Shown here: positions 30,199-41,864 of the stretch, piece after piece
Layout of the letters: the number at the start of each line of letters is the position of its first letter
Numbering within the stretch: the stretch's first letter is position 1
Source of the DNA: Euclidia mi
Taxonomy: Eukaryota > Arthropoda > Insecta > Lepidoptera > Erebidae
DNA: 64,000 bases
Assembly (NCBI GenBank): GCA_944739405.2
Contig: OX123182.2
Location: 105,193,279 to 105,257,278 of the forward strand
Direction of reading: 5' to 3'
Program-made: the position numbers and the translations under genes
Notes under the pieces: model-generated
Told to the model about the DNA's origin: nothing
Seen by the model: the letters and a program-made list of their open reading frames with translations, nothing else
Databases searched by the model: none

Positions 30199-33100
30199 AT
30201 GCCTACGACGCGTTCAAGAGGTCGTGCTCCCGAGGTCGCCGGGGGAGCGGCCGGCGCCGGGCCTAGTTCCAGTACCCCTGCCCGCGCCGCCGCTGCCCGC
30301 AACCCAGCCGCCGCGGTCGTCCGTCACGACGGGCCACCGCGATCGCCGTCGACAACAGTCGGGAGCGACGCGCCGCCGCCGGCCCCCCCCCGGCCCCGCG
30401 GGGAGGGACGAACGAAACATCACTCAAGATGCAAGGGAGCGAGCAGAGGTGCAGTCGAAAAATGAAGATGGCAAGGAAAGGACGTTGCAACCATCCGATA
30501 GATCGAGCGTTTGTACAGTGCAACATAGCATAATAGAAAATAGAGATAGAAAGAAGCCAACGAGGGAACGCGACCAACGCTCAGCAGCTACGGGACGCTC
30601 CAATAGAAATGTGATGTTGGCTCGAGAAGAAGTTTTGAAGATAAAACTACAGTTAGCACAGTTAGCACTACAGAAGGCTGAAGAGGAGGCGGACTCCGAT
30701 GACTACGACGAGGATGGACAGTCAAAGCAAGATTACATACGTTCGTGGTTGGAAGAGGCTCCGGAACCCCAGCCCGGCCCTGAAGATATAGATATAGTGG
30801 TATCGGCGCCCACTAAGAAGAGGGACGTCGACGGGGCACAGAAGATAGATATAGAAGATGGACCGCCCTCACAGAAGATGGACGTTCATCAACAGGGAGG
30901 GGATTCGCTGAAGCCGTTCATCACGGATCTCACCTCCGCGATCGCCGCGCTCGCCGACAGGAAGCCACCGGACACATCGATAGTTGCACCACACCCCGCG
31001 GTTTCGAAAGTCATCATGACGCTACCGACGTTCGGCGGCGCGCACACCGAGTGGCTGTCGTTCAAGGCGATATACGACACCACCAAAAATTTCTTCAACG
31101 ACGTGGAGAATACAGCGAGACTGAGAAGAAGTCTCAAGGGAAGAGCGTTAGAAACAGTTAGCTCTGAACTGATTGGGCATGCGCGACCAGATGAGATTAT
31201 GAAGGAGTTGGAGCTGCAGTTCGGACGACCAGACTCGATCGCACAGGCAGAGACGGACAAGCTGAGGACCCTGCCACGCTGTAGCGAAGCACCCAAGGAC
31301 ATATGCGCGTTCGCGAGCAAGATTAGAAGCGGCGTCGTCACACTTCGTGCGTTGAAAAAGGAACACTACCTCATCAATGCGGAGCTAGTGCGCGTGTTGA
31401 CCGAGAAGCTACCGAACTCGCTACGTGTGCAGTGGTACAAGACGTATACCGAGAAGTGCCAGTCGAAGCCGGACCTCAGCCGATTCAGTGACTTCGTGAC
31501 AGAGTACGCGCGTTACTGTAGCGCGTTCGCGCCGGCTGAGAACATCACCGATGGGCCGCCAAGCAGACGTACCGTGCAGAGGACGTACACGGCGACGGCG
31601 ACGGAGAAGCGAACGCATACGGACACGTCTAACGCGAAGTGCAGGATATGTGAACGCGAAGGACACTACTCGTCGGCCTGCAGCACGTTTCGTAACGCCA
31701 ACGCAGAGAAGAGATGGCAGCTAGCTAAGCAGCATGGATTGTGTTTTCGCTGCTTACGCATACGCCGAATAGAACACTCGTGCAAGCCCAAGAAGTGCGG
31801 TGTAGAGGGATGCCGCGCTACACACAACCAGTTGCTTCACTACGATAGAGGAGCCCATAGGACCGAAGACGTGAACATAGAAAAGCAAGAAACGGTCGCC
31901 AGTTCGTGCATACGTGCAAAGGCTCAAGCATACTTAAAGATAGTGCCCGTGCAGATAGTCGGACCGGCGGGAGAGGCGTCTACGTTCGCCCTACTCGACG
32001 ACGGAAGCACCGTATCGCTCATAGACGAAGACATAGCCAAGGAAGTCGGCGCGGAAGGGAACCTGGACCCGTTTACGATCCGTGCCATAGGCGATACGTC
32101 GATCGACATGCCAACATCGCGACGCGTAGACATACAAATACGAGGAGCCGGCGCCGACAGCAAACAAGTGCCTTTGTGTGCACGCACCGTAGCCAGCCTA
32201 CACCTGTCGCCGCAGAAGATCGCCGAAGAGGACCTGATAGACTGCAAACACCTCGAAGGCATCAAGAAGAAGCTGGTGTATGACATAGGCGTGCCAAAGG
32301 TGCTAATAGGTCAAGACAACTGGCACCTGCTCATAGCGAACGCAGTACGAAGAGGACCCAACGATCAACCGGTGGCGTCGCTTACATCGCTGGGATGGGT
32401 GCTGCACGGCGCGCGCTCACGCACCTTGGGAAACACCGTACACTTCGTCAACGGTCTCTCCGCTATAGATGAAAACATAGAAGCGCAACTGAAAGAATAT
32501 TTCGCACTGGAATCGCTCATAGTGAACCCACGTCGACCGAACTCTGACCCCGAGAAGCGGGCTACAGATATGTTAGAAAAACATACGAAACAATTAGAAG
32601 ATAGACATATAGAGACGGCTCTTCTGTGGAAACAAGAAGACATCGTCATGCCAGATAGTTACGAGAACGCGGCAAGGAGGCTCGCACACATAGAGAAAAA
32701 ATTAGATAGAAACATAGAGTTGAAAACAAGATATACAGAACAGATGAACTCGCTGATAGAAAAGGGATACGCAGAAGAAGCTCCCATGAATAGTACGCCA
32801 GGGAAGACTTGGTACTTGCCTCACTTCGATGTACACAACCCCATGAAGCCTGAGAAGATTCGTATAGTTCACGACGCCGCCGCGAAGACCAGAGGTATGT
32901 CACTCAACGATTACCTGCTCACGGGACCGGACTTGCTACAATCGTTGCCGGGGGTGTTGATGAGGTTCCGTCGACACCGCGTTGCCGTCTCAGCTGATAT
33001 AACAGAGATGTTTATGCAGGTGAGAGTACGCCCAGAAGACCGAGACGCGCTGCGCTACCTGTGGAGAGGTGACCGGCGGGAGGGACCGCCCCAGGAATAC

Positions 33101-35884
33101 CGTATGAAGTCCATTATCTTCGGCGCGGCAAGCTCACCGTGTACAGCTATATTCGCGAAGAATTGAAACGCTCGCAAGCACGCAGAAGAGTACCCGGAAG
33201 CAGCAGAAGCCATCATAGATAACCATTACATGGATGACTATCTGGACAGCTTCAGGAACGAACAGGAAGCGACGAGTATAGCGTCACGGGTGCGAGACAT
33301 ACACAGACAAGCGCACTTTCACCTCACGAAATGGGTGTCGAACTCTAGAAACGTCATCGAAGCAATAGAACCAAGTCAACATCGCCAGGAGACTGTCGGC
33401 CTCGCCAGCAAGGGGCAAGAAGAGAAAATTCTCGGCTTGATGTGGAAAACGAGCGCGGACGAGCTGAGCTTCAACCTTACACTCGCACGGCTTCCAGACG
33501 GACTCATCGGCACCGAAGCGCCTACGAAACGGGAAGCGTTGAAAATAGTTATGTCACTATACGACCCACTCGGCCTCGCATCGCCCGTGACTGTTCGAGC
33601 CAAACAGATACTACAGGAAGCCTGGCGACTCGGTACAAATTGGGACGAGAAGTTTGACGAAAGCCTCAGAGTGCAATGGGCATCGTGGATACAGCATTTA
33701 GAACAGTTGAAGTCGATACGCATCCCGCGGTGTTACCCCGGGTACAGTGACGCCTGTACACTCCAAGTACATGTCTTTACGGACGCCAGTGAAGTGGCCT
33801 ACGCAACAGCGGTGTACTGGCGAGCGACTACACCAGATGGGCGTGTGCACGTGACGCTCGTTATGGCGAAGGCGAGAGTGGCACCGCTTAAGGTGGTGTC
33901 AATCCCGAGACTCGAACTGCAAGCCGCCGTCATGGGTACGCGAGTCGCTCAAGCGGTAATAGAAGAACATCGCGTCAAACCCGAGGCCGTCGTGTACTGG
34001 ACGGACAGCAAGACCGTACTAACGTGGATAAGAAAAGGAGCACGGGCGTACAAACCATTCGTCGCGCACCGCCTAGCCGCCATAGAAGAGCATAGTAAAG
34101 TTGAAGATTGGCGCTGGGTACCTACGAAGTTGAACGCGGCGGATGCGGCTACACGCGACGTGCCAAACAGCTTTAACTCCAAACACGAGTGGTACACTGG
34201 ACCGTCGTTCCTGTACGAAGACCCGTCACTATGGCCCGTAGAGAAGCACATCGCCCCTGACGCGACAGGCGAAGAGCGCACACTGACAGCTGTAGAGAAA
34301 CGTCAAACACATAGAATTATAGAAGCCGTACCGGACCCGTATAGATTTTCCAAATGGGAGAGGCTCTTACGAGCGACAGCAAGAGTTCTACAATTTATAG
34401 CATTATGTAAGAAAACCGCAGAGAAGGTTCTATATAAAAGAACGCAGAAAAATAGACAGAAGGATCCAGATTGGCGTCACGTGACGAAGACGAAGCACAA
34501 CATCAAGTCAGGCAGAGCGGCACCTCGTCCAGCCGCCGACTCCCGAAACTTCGTGCTTCTCTCCGCAGAACACACCCGCGGCGCCGAGGACCTTCTTGTG
34601 AAGGCGGTACAAGAGGACTCCTTCGGCGCCGACCTTCGGGAGCTGCGGCGCGGAGGAGGTGTCGCCAGAGACAGCCGCCTGTATTCGTTACCCGTGGAGA
34701 TGAACAACGGAATTATCACTCTACGCAGTCGTATAATAGCTACAGAAGAAATCTCCGAACAAACAAAGAGACCGCCGATCTTAGACGGCGATCATCGTAT
34801 TACACAGCTATACATAGATTGGACGCATAGAAAATTACATCACAGCGGTACAGAGTTGGTAATCAATGAAATACGCCAACACTATTGGATTCTTCGTCTG
34901 CGGCCGACTACAAAGAAAATAGTACATAGATGTCTACCATGCCGCATTAGAAAAACGCAGCCGCCTGAGCCAGCCACAGGGGACCATCCAAAGACGCGCC
35001 TTGCTCACCATCAGAGGCCCTTCACCTACACGGGTCTTGATTATTTCGGGCCGCTCTCCGTAACCGTCGGTAGACAGCGTCACAAACGTTATGTGGCACT
35101 GTTTACATGTCTCACTTCCAGGGCAGTACATCTGGAGGTCGCCGCCAGCCTGAGCGCCGACTCCGCAATCTTGGCGCTGCGCAGGTTCGCAGCGCGCCGA
35201 GGTTGCCCCGCAGAGATCTACTCGGACGACGGCACCAACATGCACGGTGCCGACCGAGAGATGAGAGACGCCGTCGCCGAAGAAGCGAGTCGCCGTGGCA
35301 TCATATGGCGCTTCATCACCCCCTCAGCGCCATTCATGGGGGGCGCATGGGAGCGCCTCGTCAGGTGCGTGAAGACCGCCCTCTATACGGTCCTTCACGA
35401 GCGCCATCCGCACGAAGAAGTCCTAGCTACACTACTGTGTGAGGTCGAGTACACAGTAAACAGTCGACCCCTCACACACGTCTCCGTCAACGCAGCAGAC
35501 AGCGAGGCCATCACCCCGAACCACATCCTGTTCGGTGGTTCTGCTCGCCTCCCTCCGCTGGGCGAGTTCAGCGAGGCTGACCTCAACAGCAGCAAGCACT
35601 GGCGGCGCGCCCAAATCCTCGCCGACATGTTCTGGCGCCGTTGGGTGCGCGAGTACCTACCCGAGCTGCAACACCGGCGGGAGCCCCATGGGTCTGGGCT
35701 CAACCTCGAGGTCGGCGACCCCGTCCTGATCGCCGACGGCCAACTCCCGCGCAACACCTGGCCGTGCGGTCGAGTTGTGGCTGTCTACCCGGGCGCCGAC
35801 GGCGCCATACGCACTGTCGAGGTGCGCACAGCAGCAGGCGTCCTCAAACGGCCGGCTAAGAAGCTGGTCCCCCTGCCCAAGTGA
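30199..35884 (+). pseudogene. gag-pol: BEL/Pao gag-pol polyprotein with one in-frame stop
   Basis: The first good ATG (30199, MPTTRSRGRAPEV) lies one frame off. The C9 run at 30383-30391 separates it from the gag-pol frame, which is open from 30170. Domains: coiled, charged N-terminus; gag core (TFGGAHTEWLSFKAIYD onward); CCHC knuckle CRICEREGHYSSAC near 31640; retropepsin LLDDGSTVSLID near 31995; RT with IRIVHDAAAK and YMDDYLDS near 33227; RNase H (FTDASEVAYATAVYW); integrase with zinc finger (HRKLHHSG ... CLPCR), then GLDYFGPL, SDDGTNMHG and a glutamate in GGAWERLVR. A TGA at 33164-33166 interrupts the frame just before the RT active site. The same frame continues to TGA 35882. The protein would otherwise be about 1,900 aa. 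Confidence 0.93.
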
Positions 35885-35951
35885 CGAGGTGTCGCTCACC
35901 GGGTGCTCTGCAGCACCGCCACACGACGGGTCACGCGCGTTGCTGCACGGC

Positions 35952-35959
35952 GGGAGAGA
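35952..35959 (+). other. Purine tract before the BEL 3' LTR
   Basis: GGGAGAGA precedes the TGTTCGCG of the 3' LTR and is the likely plus-strand primer. Confidence 0.6.
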
Positions 35960-37111
35960 TGTTCGCGACAGACATTAAAACTATGACAGTGAATAGTGTA
36001 TTCGAAACCGCGAGTGAAAATCGTTAAAATCAGTGTTATCTAATCGTGCGGTACACCGGGTTCGGTTCCCGGACGTGTCAAAACGTTACAAAATAGCTAA
36101 AATAGTGTAAATGGTTAGATTGCTAATATACAACAACTATGTAATACATGAACATTAGTCTTAAACTTGTGCTAACTGTAGGGACCTGAGATATCGAATC
36201 ATAAATAGCGTTATCAGTAGTGACAGATAAGAGTTAATGCTTCATAAAACAGCTGTTTGTTTACATATTCGTATTATAGTTTTATAAGTGTTTTTTAGCT
36301 TCATATAGACTTGAAATCATGTCTAGATACCTTTTTATTGCTAGTTATTACCTTATATAGTTAAAATAAGCATAATAACAAACATTCGTATGTTTATCAT
36401 AAAATTTGTTTACTTACGATAGTATTTACTTAAGAAATTCTGTAAATTTTTTATGCTTCAAAGTTATCATGTCATATGTTCGAATTGAATAAAGATATTT
36501 TCATGGTGTTTGTTTTAATAGATGCCCCATATAGTTGCACACAACGGCCTGCCAAAATTATATATATAAATTTAGTATACGATAGTTTTTCAATAGAAAA
36601 TATAGTGGGCGGGCCCTTGTGTGGCAGCATTTTTTGGGAGTTTTTATGGAATAACTTAGTGACGCTAATAGTTAGGTTTAGGTATTGTATACCAATAGAT
36701 AGAACTTAATGAGACCTATCTAACGATGTATAGAACATGTATGTATGCGTAATAGGATCGAAACATACGTAACATTTGTACTGTTTTGTAAATAAAAATA
36801 AACGAAAGATTCCCTGTGCACGTGTTCGGTGCGATGGTCGTCGATAAGGTAAAGTTTCGAGGTACTTAAGCGACCATGTATTCGGCCAGTTGTTGCCGTC
36901 TCAACCACCATCTTGTAACCATCAAGCACCGCACACCTGAACAGCATCGCTCTCAACGTATGAAGATGTTTCATTTCTGAAGCCCTTACACATCGAAGCC
37001 ATACAGTCCACACACATAGAAGAACACGCATCGTCGTAGGCACACGCCAGCAGCACACTACCAGCGCACTGTAGCGGACTAGCAAAGGTTCGATTCCTGG
37101 CATCCGTTACA
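35960..37111 (+). repeat. 3' LTR of the BEL/Pao element
   Basis: Same length and, as far as read, same sequence as 29017-30168 (offset 6,943). The ATTAC target copy follows. Confidence 0.95.
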
Positions 37112-37116
37112 ATTAC

Positions 37117-37680
37117 GATAAGTTCACTTTCAGATTATGCTTTCAACATTTGATTTTTATTGTTTTTAAGTAATGTTTAATGTAGTCCACATTAACACTG
37201 ATTCTATGCAACTTTTTTAAATGATTTATTGTGATTTCACTTGTATTACATGTTATTTATATTTTATGTAAACAAATCATCACGGAGCCGATAAGCACTG
37301 TGCCACGCCCTCTGGCGGACTTTTTTCGGAGATTTCATAGCCTAATTACAAATATTACAATACTGCAATAAAATGTTAAAAGTTATACATTTAGATTGCA
37401 ACACATATTTTACACAATAACAAAATAAGTAAGTATCTGTATATGCGACAATAGCGCAGTGGTTAAAGTATCATAAGTATTATTTCGCACTGGTCGAACA
37501 ATAATAGATTTGAATTTCATTCACTGCATTACTGTCGTATATAAGGTATGTCACACACAAATAAAATAAACACAATAAAATTCAATTACAAAAATAGCTT
37601 TTGTATATAGGTTATGAAGTTAGCCCTACGACTATGTCTTAGGTTCGGCGGATATAACCTGCCACTAACTTTTTACCTCG
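37117..37680. other. Provirus 3' region; one possible SINE head
   Basis: Non-coding. ATAGCGCAGTGGTTAAAG near 37449 resembles a pol III box A, with a weak box B-like GATTTGAATTTC near 37508. A tRNA-derived SINE is possible but the copy is poor. Confidence 0.35.
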
Positions 37681-37681
37681 T

Positions 37682-37735
37682 ACAGGAATCGAACCTGTGC
37701 AAGAAATCTACGGCACTCACTATACTGTGAGTCTC
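37682..37735 (-). other. tRNA-like T-arm and anticodon-arm sequence
   Basis: The minus strand reads ACTCACAGTATAGTGAGTG then GCACAGGTTCGATTCCTGTAC. The latter is a perfect 5-bp T-arm with consensus loop, and the former a 5-6 bp stem with a 6-nt loop. No D-arm or acceptor stem pairs convincingly. It lies just downstream of the integrase C-terminal frame. Confidence 0.4.
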
Positions 37736-37743
37736 GTTATAGT

Positions 37744-38705
37744 TCATTCTGCGAACCTTATCGGTCGCTTGATAGCTCTACTGCTACGTGTGGTCCGAGT
37801 TATCGGTTTGGTACCGGTCTCGTCATTACTAAGATTATTATTACCACTAGAATTATTTATGTTACTATGTTTACATTGTTCGTCTAGCGAAATGGGATCA
37901 TAGTTAAGTATGTAGGCCGGTTTGAGCCTATCTATTGATACATTTACCTGTCTATCATGTATGTATTTGCAATCGAAAATACTTGTCACACCTGTCTATG
38001 ATCTTATAAGGACCATCATAGGGTGGCTGTAACGATTTTTTAACTAAATCAACCCGTACAAATACATGTGAACATGCACGCAAATCCGAGTGCACGAAAA
38101 TGTGACGTGAATCGCGTTGCTTTGTCGGTCTTGGGTAATTAATCACCGGGTAACCTTAACGTTTTACCGAATACTAACTCAGCGGCGCTAACTCCCGTAT
38201 CGCTACGTGGTGTGGCCCGCAACGCAAACAAAGTGGTATTCAGCTCCTGAACCCAGGTACCATTCTCCCTGCGAGCCATGAGAGCTGCTTTCAACACACG
38301 ATGAAATCTCTCTACGGCGCCGTTCCCTTGCGGGTGATAGGCCGTAGTTCTTAATTTATTTATACCTAAATATTGCATTAGCTCGGTAAATAGACTACTC
38401 TCAAACTGCCTGCCCTGGTCAGTAGTGATCCTAACAGGACAGCCATAACGCGTTATCCAATTTTCATACAGTGATCGGGCTATCGTAGTAGCATTAATAT
38501 CTTTCAATGCGTATACTTCCGGCCAACCCGTGGTGCGATCTATTACCGTCAAACAATACCTGTAACCCTCAGGTGATATAGGTAATGGACCAACTAAATC
38601 CACGTGTATGTGTTCGAACCGATCGCTAGCCTGAAACTGTCCAAGTCCAGAAACCGTATGTCTGATAACCTGCGACTTCTGACATGGAATACAGGTTTGG
38701 TCCAA
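37744..38705 (-). pseudogene. Gypsy-like provirus integrase, frameshifted
   Basis: From 38705: CIPCQKSQ (second half of the zinc finger; the first half HVVHDMSHPGNRTT lies in the upstream frame), HVDLVGPLP, TTDQGRQFESSLF and a glutamate in GNGAVERFHR, matching the D,D35E core. Frame changes follow near 38140 and 37960. The C-terminal part includes PPYDGPYKIIDRCDKYFRL and VSIDRLKPAYI, the usual SH3-like integrase tail, and stops at 37744. The one-base slip near 38700 separates it from the RT frame. Confidence 0.85.
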
Positions 38706-40900
38706 TTTCGAACATCGACATTCATATTAGGCCAAAAATACTTAGATGCAACTAATTTCCTAGTTGTTCGATTCCCAGGATGAGACATATCATGAACCAC
38801 GTGGAATGCCTTTTTCCTAAAGTCTACAGGTAGGTATGGCCTGGCGACGTTAGTTGACACCTCACATGTAATTTCATCCTGACCGTCCGGCAAAACAATT
38901 CCTTTAAATTGCAACCGCTCGCTAGGTTCCGATAATAACCTACGCAATTCTTTGTCCGTACGTTGCGCTAATGCTAATTCTGCGAAGTCGAGCGCAGTCG
39001 GACATGCAATCGTCGAAACGCGCGATAACGCGTCTGCAACAACATTGTCAGAACCGCTAATAGGCCGTATGTCCGTAGAAAACTCACTGATAAAGAGGAG
39101 CTGCCTAACTCGTCTAGGCGTCTCTTTATCGCTGGTTTTTTTTGAAAACGCGTATACAAGCGGTTTATGGTCAGTGTAAATAATAAACGGTCTACCTTCT
39201 ACCATATACCTAAAATGTTGCACTGATAAATATATCCCTAAAAGTTCCCTATCATAGGTACTATATTTTAATTGAGCATCACTAAGTTTCTTAGAAAAAT
39301 AACCTAATGGACGCCAGTGTGTGCCGACCTTTATCTGTAATGCGCTACCAACGCAGTTATTGGACGTGTCACACATAATTGCAAGCTCCGCATTTGCTAT
39401 TGGGTAACACAACACAATTGCATTCTGTAGGCTACTTTTACATTTTGCGAACGCTGCATCCGCTTCGTCCGTCCACTGAACGAGCGATTTGTCTTTCTTT
39501 TTCGCGTTTTGCAAATATCTGTTTAATACTGATTGATATTCCGCGGCCCTAGGCAAACTAGACCTATAAAAATTCACCATTCCCAAGAAACGCCTCAACT
39601 CGTCAATAGTTTTGGGTTTCGGGAATTCTGAAATTGCCTGTACTTTATTTGGCAGCGGGCTTATCGCTTCTGGCGTAATTTCATAGCCAAGAAATTCTAA
39701 TTTTGTTTGGCCAAAGCAACATTTCGATAAATTGATAGTAATACCGAACTTATCCAACCGTTCGAAAATCGCTTTTAAGTAACGCTTATGAATTTCCGCT
39801 GTTTTGCTAGCCACCAAAACATCATCGATATAACAAAAATAAAAATTAGAATCTAAATCATCGCCTTCCTGCCTAAATTCTTCTTCTAATCCCTGAAAAA
39901 CAGAATTATTCATATACCGCTGAAATGTCTGAGCCGCATTTCTTAACCCAAAGGTCATACGCATAAACTCGTATAGTCCGAATGGTGTAGTAATCGCGGT
40001 TTTCTCGACATCTTCCGGCGCAACTAATAAATTATGATATGCTCTGTTTATGTCTAAACGAGAGAAAATTGTCTTATTACCTAGGATGTATGTAAAATCA
40101 TTAATTCGCGGTATGGGGTACCTATCCGGCTTAGTTATTGCATTCAAGGCCCTATAATCGCCGCACGGACGTAACTGCCCATCCTTTTTAGGTACGACGT
40201 GTAGGGGACTTGCCCAAGGACTCTTCGACGGCCTGCAAATACCTAACTCCTGCATACGCCGAAACTCTTCCTTGACTTTAACGTACCTCTCGGGTGCTAA
40301 TGGCCTAGCACGCGCGAATACCGGAGGACCGGTGGTTTCAATATGATGAAACACAGAATAAGGAGGGTTTTCCTTAAAACAAACAGGTTTAGTTATCTCC
40401 GGAAATTGTAAAAGTAAATCAGAGTATATACTATTGTTATCAATTGTAGTTAACGATGATCCCTTCCACTTTACAATCGATCCTATAACACTTAAACTAG
40501 TTATTTGGTCTTAGAGACGTCGTCCACTTATATCTACAAGTAATTTATTTTGCATTAAAAAATCTGCGCCCAATATCGGCTGACTGACTTCTGCTACTAT
40601 AAAATCCCAAATGTAGGGACGTCTCAAGCCCAAATTTAATGTTAATGTTCTAACACCATAAGTTTTTATTAGAGTTGCGTTTGCCGCGTATAAGTTAAAA
40701 TTAGATTTATCACTGTACTTGTTTAAACGATTTCTATTCACTGGTATGACGGACACATTCGCACCGGTATCAATTAAAAATCTCATACCTGTAGTCCTAT
40801 CATATACTATGAGACGGTTGTGCGTTGTACAGCGTCCCGCCACCGGCTGCACGACTTCTAGTTTCCCGACGGCTTCGGTTTGGCCCCGTCCCAGTTACAG
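38700..40900 (-). pseudogene. Gypsy-like provirus protease, RT and RNase H
   Basis: The protease has FLIDTGANVSVIP near 40775 and PILGADFL near 40565. A TAA at 40511-40513 then interrupts the frame, which continues in register into RT: SPWASPLHVVPKKDGQLRPC, LDINRAYHNLLV and YFCYIDDVLVASK (near 39840). RNase H follows (AIMCDTSNNCVGSAL, YSTYDRELLGIY, IYTDHKPL, NVVADALSRV). It ends at the integrase zinc finger where the frame slips. A gag-end C-x2-H ... C-x2-C motif (CFYHFRYREKAAKC) precedes it near 40930. Apart from the stop, the enzyme motifs look intact. Confidence 0.87.
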
Positions 40901-41036
40901 GGTTTCACACACTTTGCTGCTTTCTCCCTGTAACGAAAGTGGTAAAAACATAACCAATTAGCAAGATCAGGTTGGTATCCGTTGTTCCGCCCGGTGTAGG
41001 CTCCTTCAGCGTCTCCGATCCCCTGACCTCAGATAT

Positions 41037-41606
41037 CTAGTTGGGACTTCCTGCCGTGCTTTCCAGCACTTTGTCCGCTACCGCCGCGAGGACATCCAGA
41101 CTCTCCGACTCCGTAACCGTCAATATGGCTCTCACGGCTGTCGGCAGGTGTGATTGCCACATCAGCCTGAGCGTCTCATCTGGTACCTTTTCTCGTGCCA
41201 ACTCTCGCATACGACGCAGCAGTTGTGATGGCCGCTGATCACCCAGCTCCATTTCTCCAATGAGTTTTTGTAGTTTCCTGGTCTCGGACTCCTCAAACAC
41301 CTGAAGTAATCTCTCCTTCAAGGTCTGGTATTTCCGCGTTTCCGGTGGGGCAAGCAAGAGGTCACTCACTTGCTGTATGGCGCTTTTGCTCAATTTCGTC
41401 ACCACGAGATTTTGTTTCGCAGCATCGCTCAGTTTCTGATTTTCCACGGCAGCCTCGAATTGGACGAACCAGAGTCGCGTTTGGTCCGCCCAAAATTCGG
41501 GAATCCGCGAGGCCACGGTAATGCTGGCTAAGGCCTTTTCTCCGCTGTCGCCGCTCACCTCGCATTTTGCTTCCTGCGCACGTGGAACCGAACTTTGAGG
41601 ATTCAT
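41037..41606 (-). CDS. gag: Gypsy-like provirus gag, 189 aa
   Basis: ATG at 41606, 45 bp from the 5' LTR, stop at 41037. The core has VASRIPEFWADQTRLWFVQF and LIGEMELGDQRPSQLLRRMR, a capsid-type fold seen in insect Ty3/gypsy gag proteins. The frame stops shortly before the zinc-finger-like region, so the nucleocapsid part may have been cut off by a frame change or stop. It forms the particle that packages element RNA. Confidence 0.8.
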   Translation of the reverse strand: MNPQSSVPRAQEAKCEVSGDSGEKALASITVASRIPEFWADQTRLWFVQFEAAVENQKLSDAAKQNLVVTKLSKSAIQQVSDLLLAPPETRKYQTLKERLLQVFEESETRKLQKLIGEMELGDQRPSQLLRRMRELAREKVPDETLRLMWQSHLPTAVRAILTVTESESLDVLAAVADKVLESTAGSPN

Positions 41607-41634
41607 TGTTCAAAATTCTAACACGCTATGCCAA

Positions 41635-41649
41635 CGTAAGAGGTCACCA
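41635..41649 (-). other. Candidate primer-binding site of the gypsy-like provirus
   Basis: On the minus strand TGGTGACCTCTTACG starts 2 nt after the LTR; TGG is the usual start of a site pairing with tRNA CCA ends. The tRNA is not identified. Confidence 0.5.
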
Positions 41650-41651
41650 GT

Positions 41652-41864
41652 TGTAAGGTCCCAGCCCAATTATGGTCAATTGAAATGCTGTATCTTACTA
41701 TCGTGTTCGAGGTTGATGCGAGGGAGCGGAATATGAACAACGTTACTTCGAAACAAAGGTTTATTTGCGACTAAAGAAATATTTCGATCGCAGGCGCAGC
41801 CGCGCGTAGGCACACACACCAATACATTATGTCTACTCGACAATAACACACATGTGTCCTTACA
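41652..41864 (-). repeat. 5' LTR of the gypsy-like provirus
   Basis: 213 bp, TGTAAGG to CCTTACA. The CTTG target copy follows at 41865-41868. Confidence 0.92.

Larger units (their letters stand above)
29012..37116 (+). mobile_element. BEL/Pao LTR retrotransposon, complete, with target duplication
   Basis: ATTAC copies at 29012-29016 and 37112-37116 flank two 1,152-bp LTRs (29017-30168 and 35960-37111), each running TGTTCGCG to CCGTTACA. I see no difference between the LTRs where I compared them. A primer-binding-site candidate, one long gag-pol frame and a short purine tract fill the interior. It lies in the provirus in the opposite orientation. Apparently identical LTRs imply recent integration. 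Confidence 0.95.
22590..41864 (-). mobile_element. Ty3/gypsy-like provirus with nested insertions
   Basis: Minus-strand LTR element with 213-bp LTRs at 41652-41864 (5') and 22682-22894 (3'), starting TGTAAGG and ending TACA, and a CTTG target duplication. The left side carries an extra 92-bp partial LTR. Order: gag (41606-41037), protease-RT-RNase H (about 40900-38700), integrase (38705-37744), about 2 kb of 3' region with one small membrane-protein frame, polypurine tract, LTR. Removing the nested SINE, LINE C and BEL element leaves about 6.5 kb, a usual length. The LTRs differ at 4 positions that I could count. Confidence 0.9.

Noticed and set aside
30214..30577. Antisense frames in the GC-rich gag region
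   Set aside because: They are shadows of the gag-pol frame; high GC content suppresses stops in the opposite strand.
35395..35899. Several arginine- and serine-rich frames in the BEL integrase region
   Set aside because: They are shadow frames over a coding region with clear integrase motifs.
37682..37735. Working tRNA gene beside the provirus
   Set aside because: T-arm is perfect but acceptor and D-arm do not pair.
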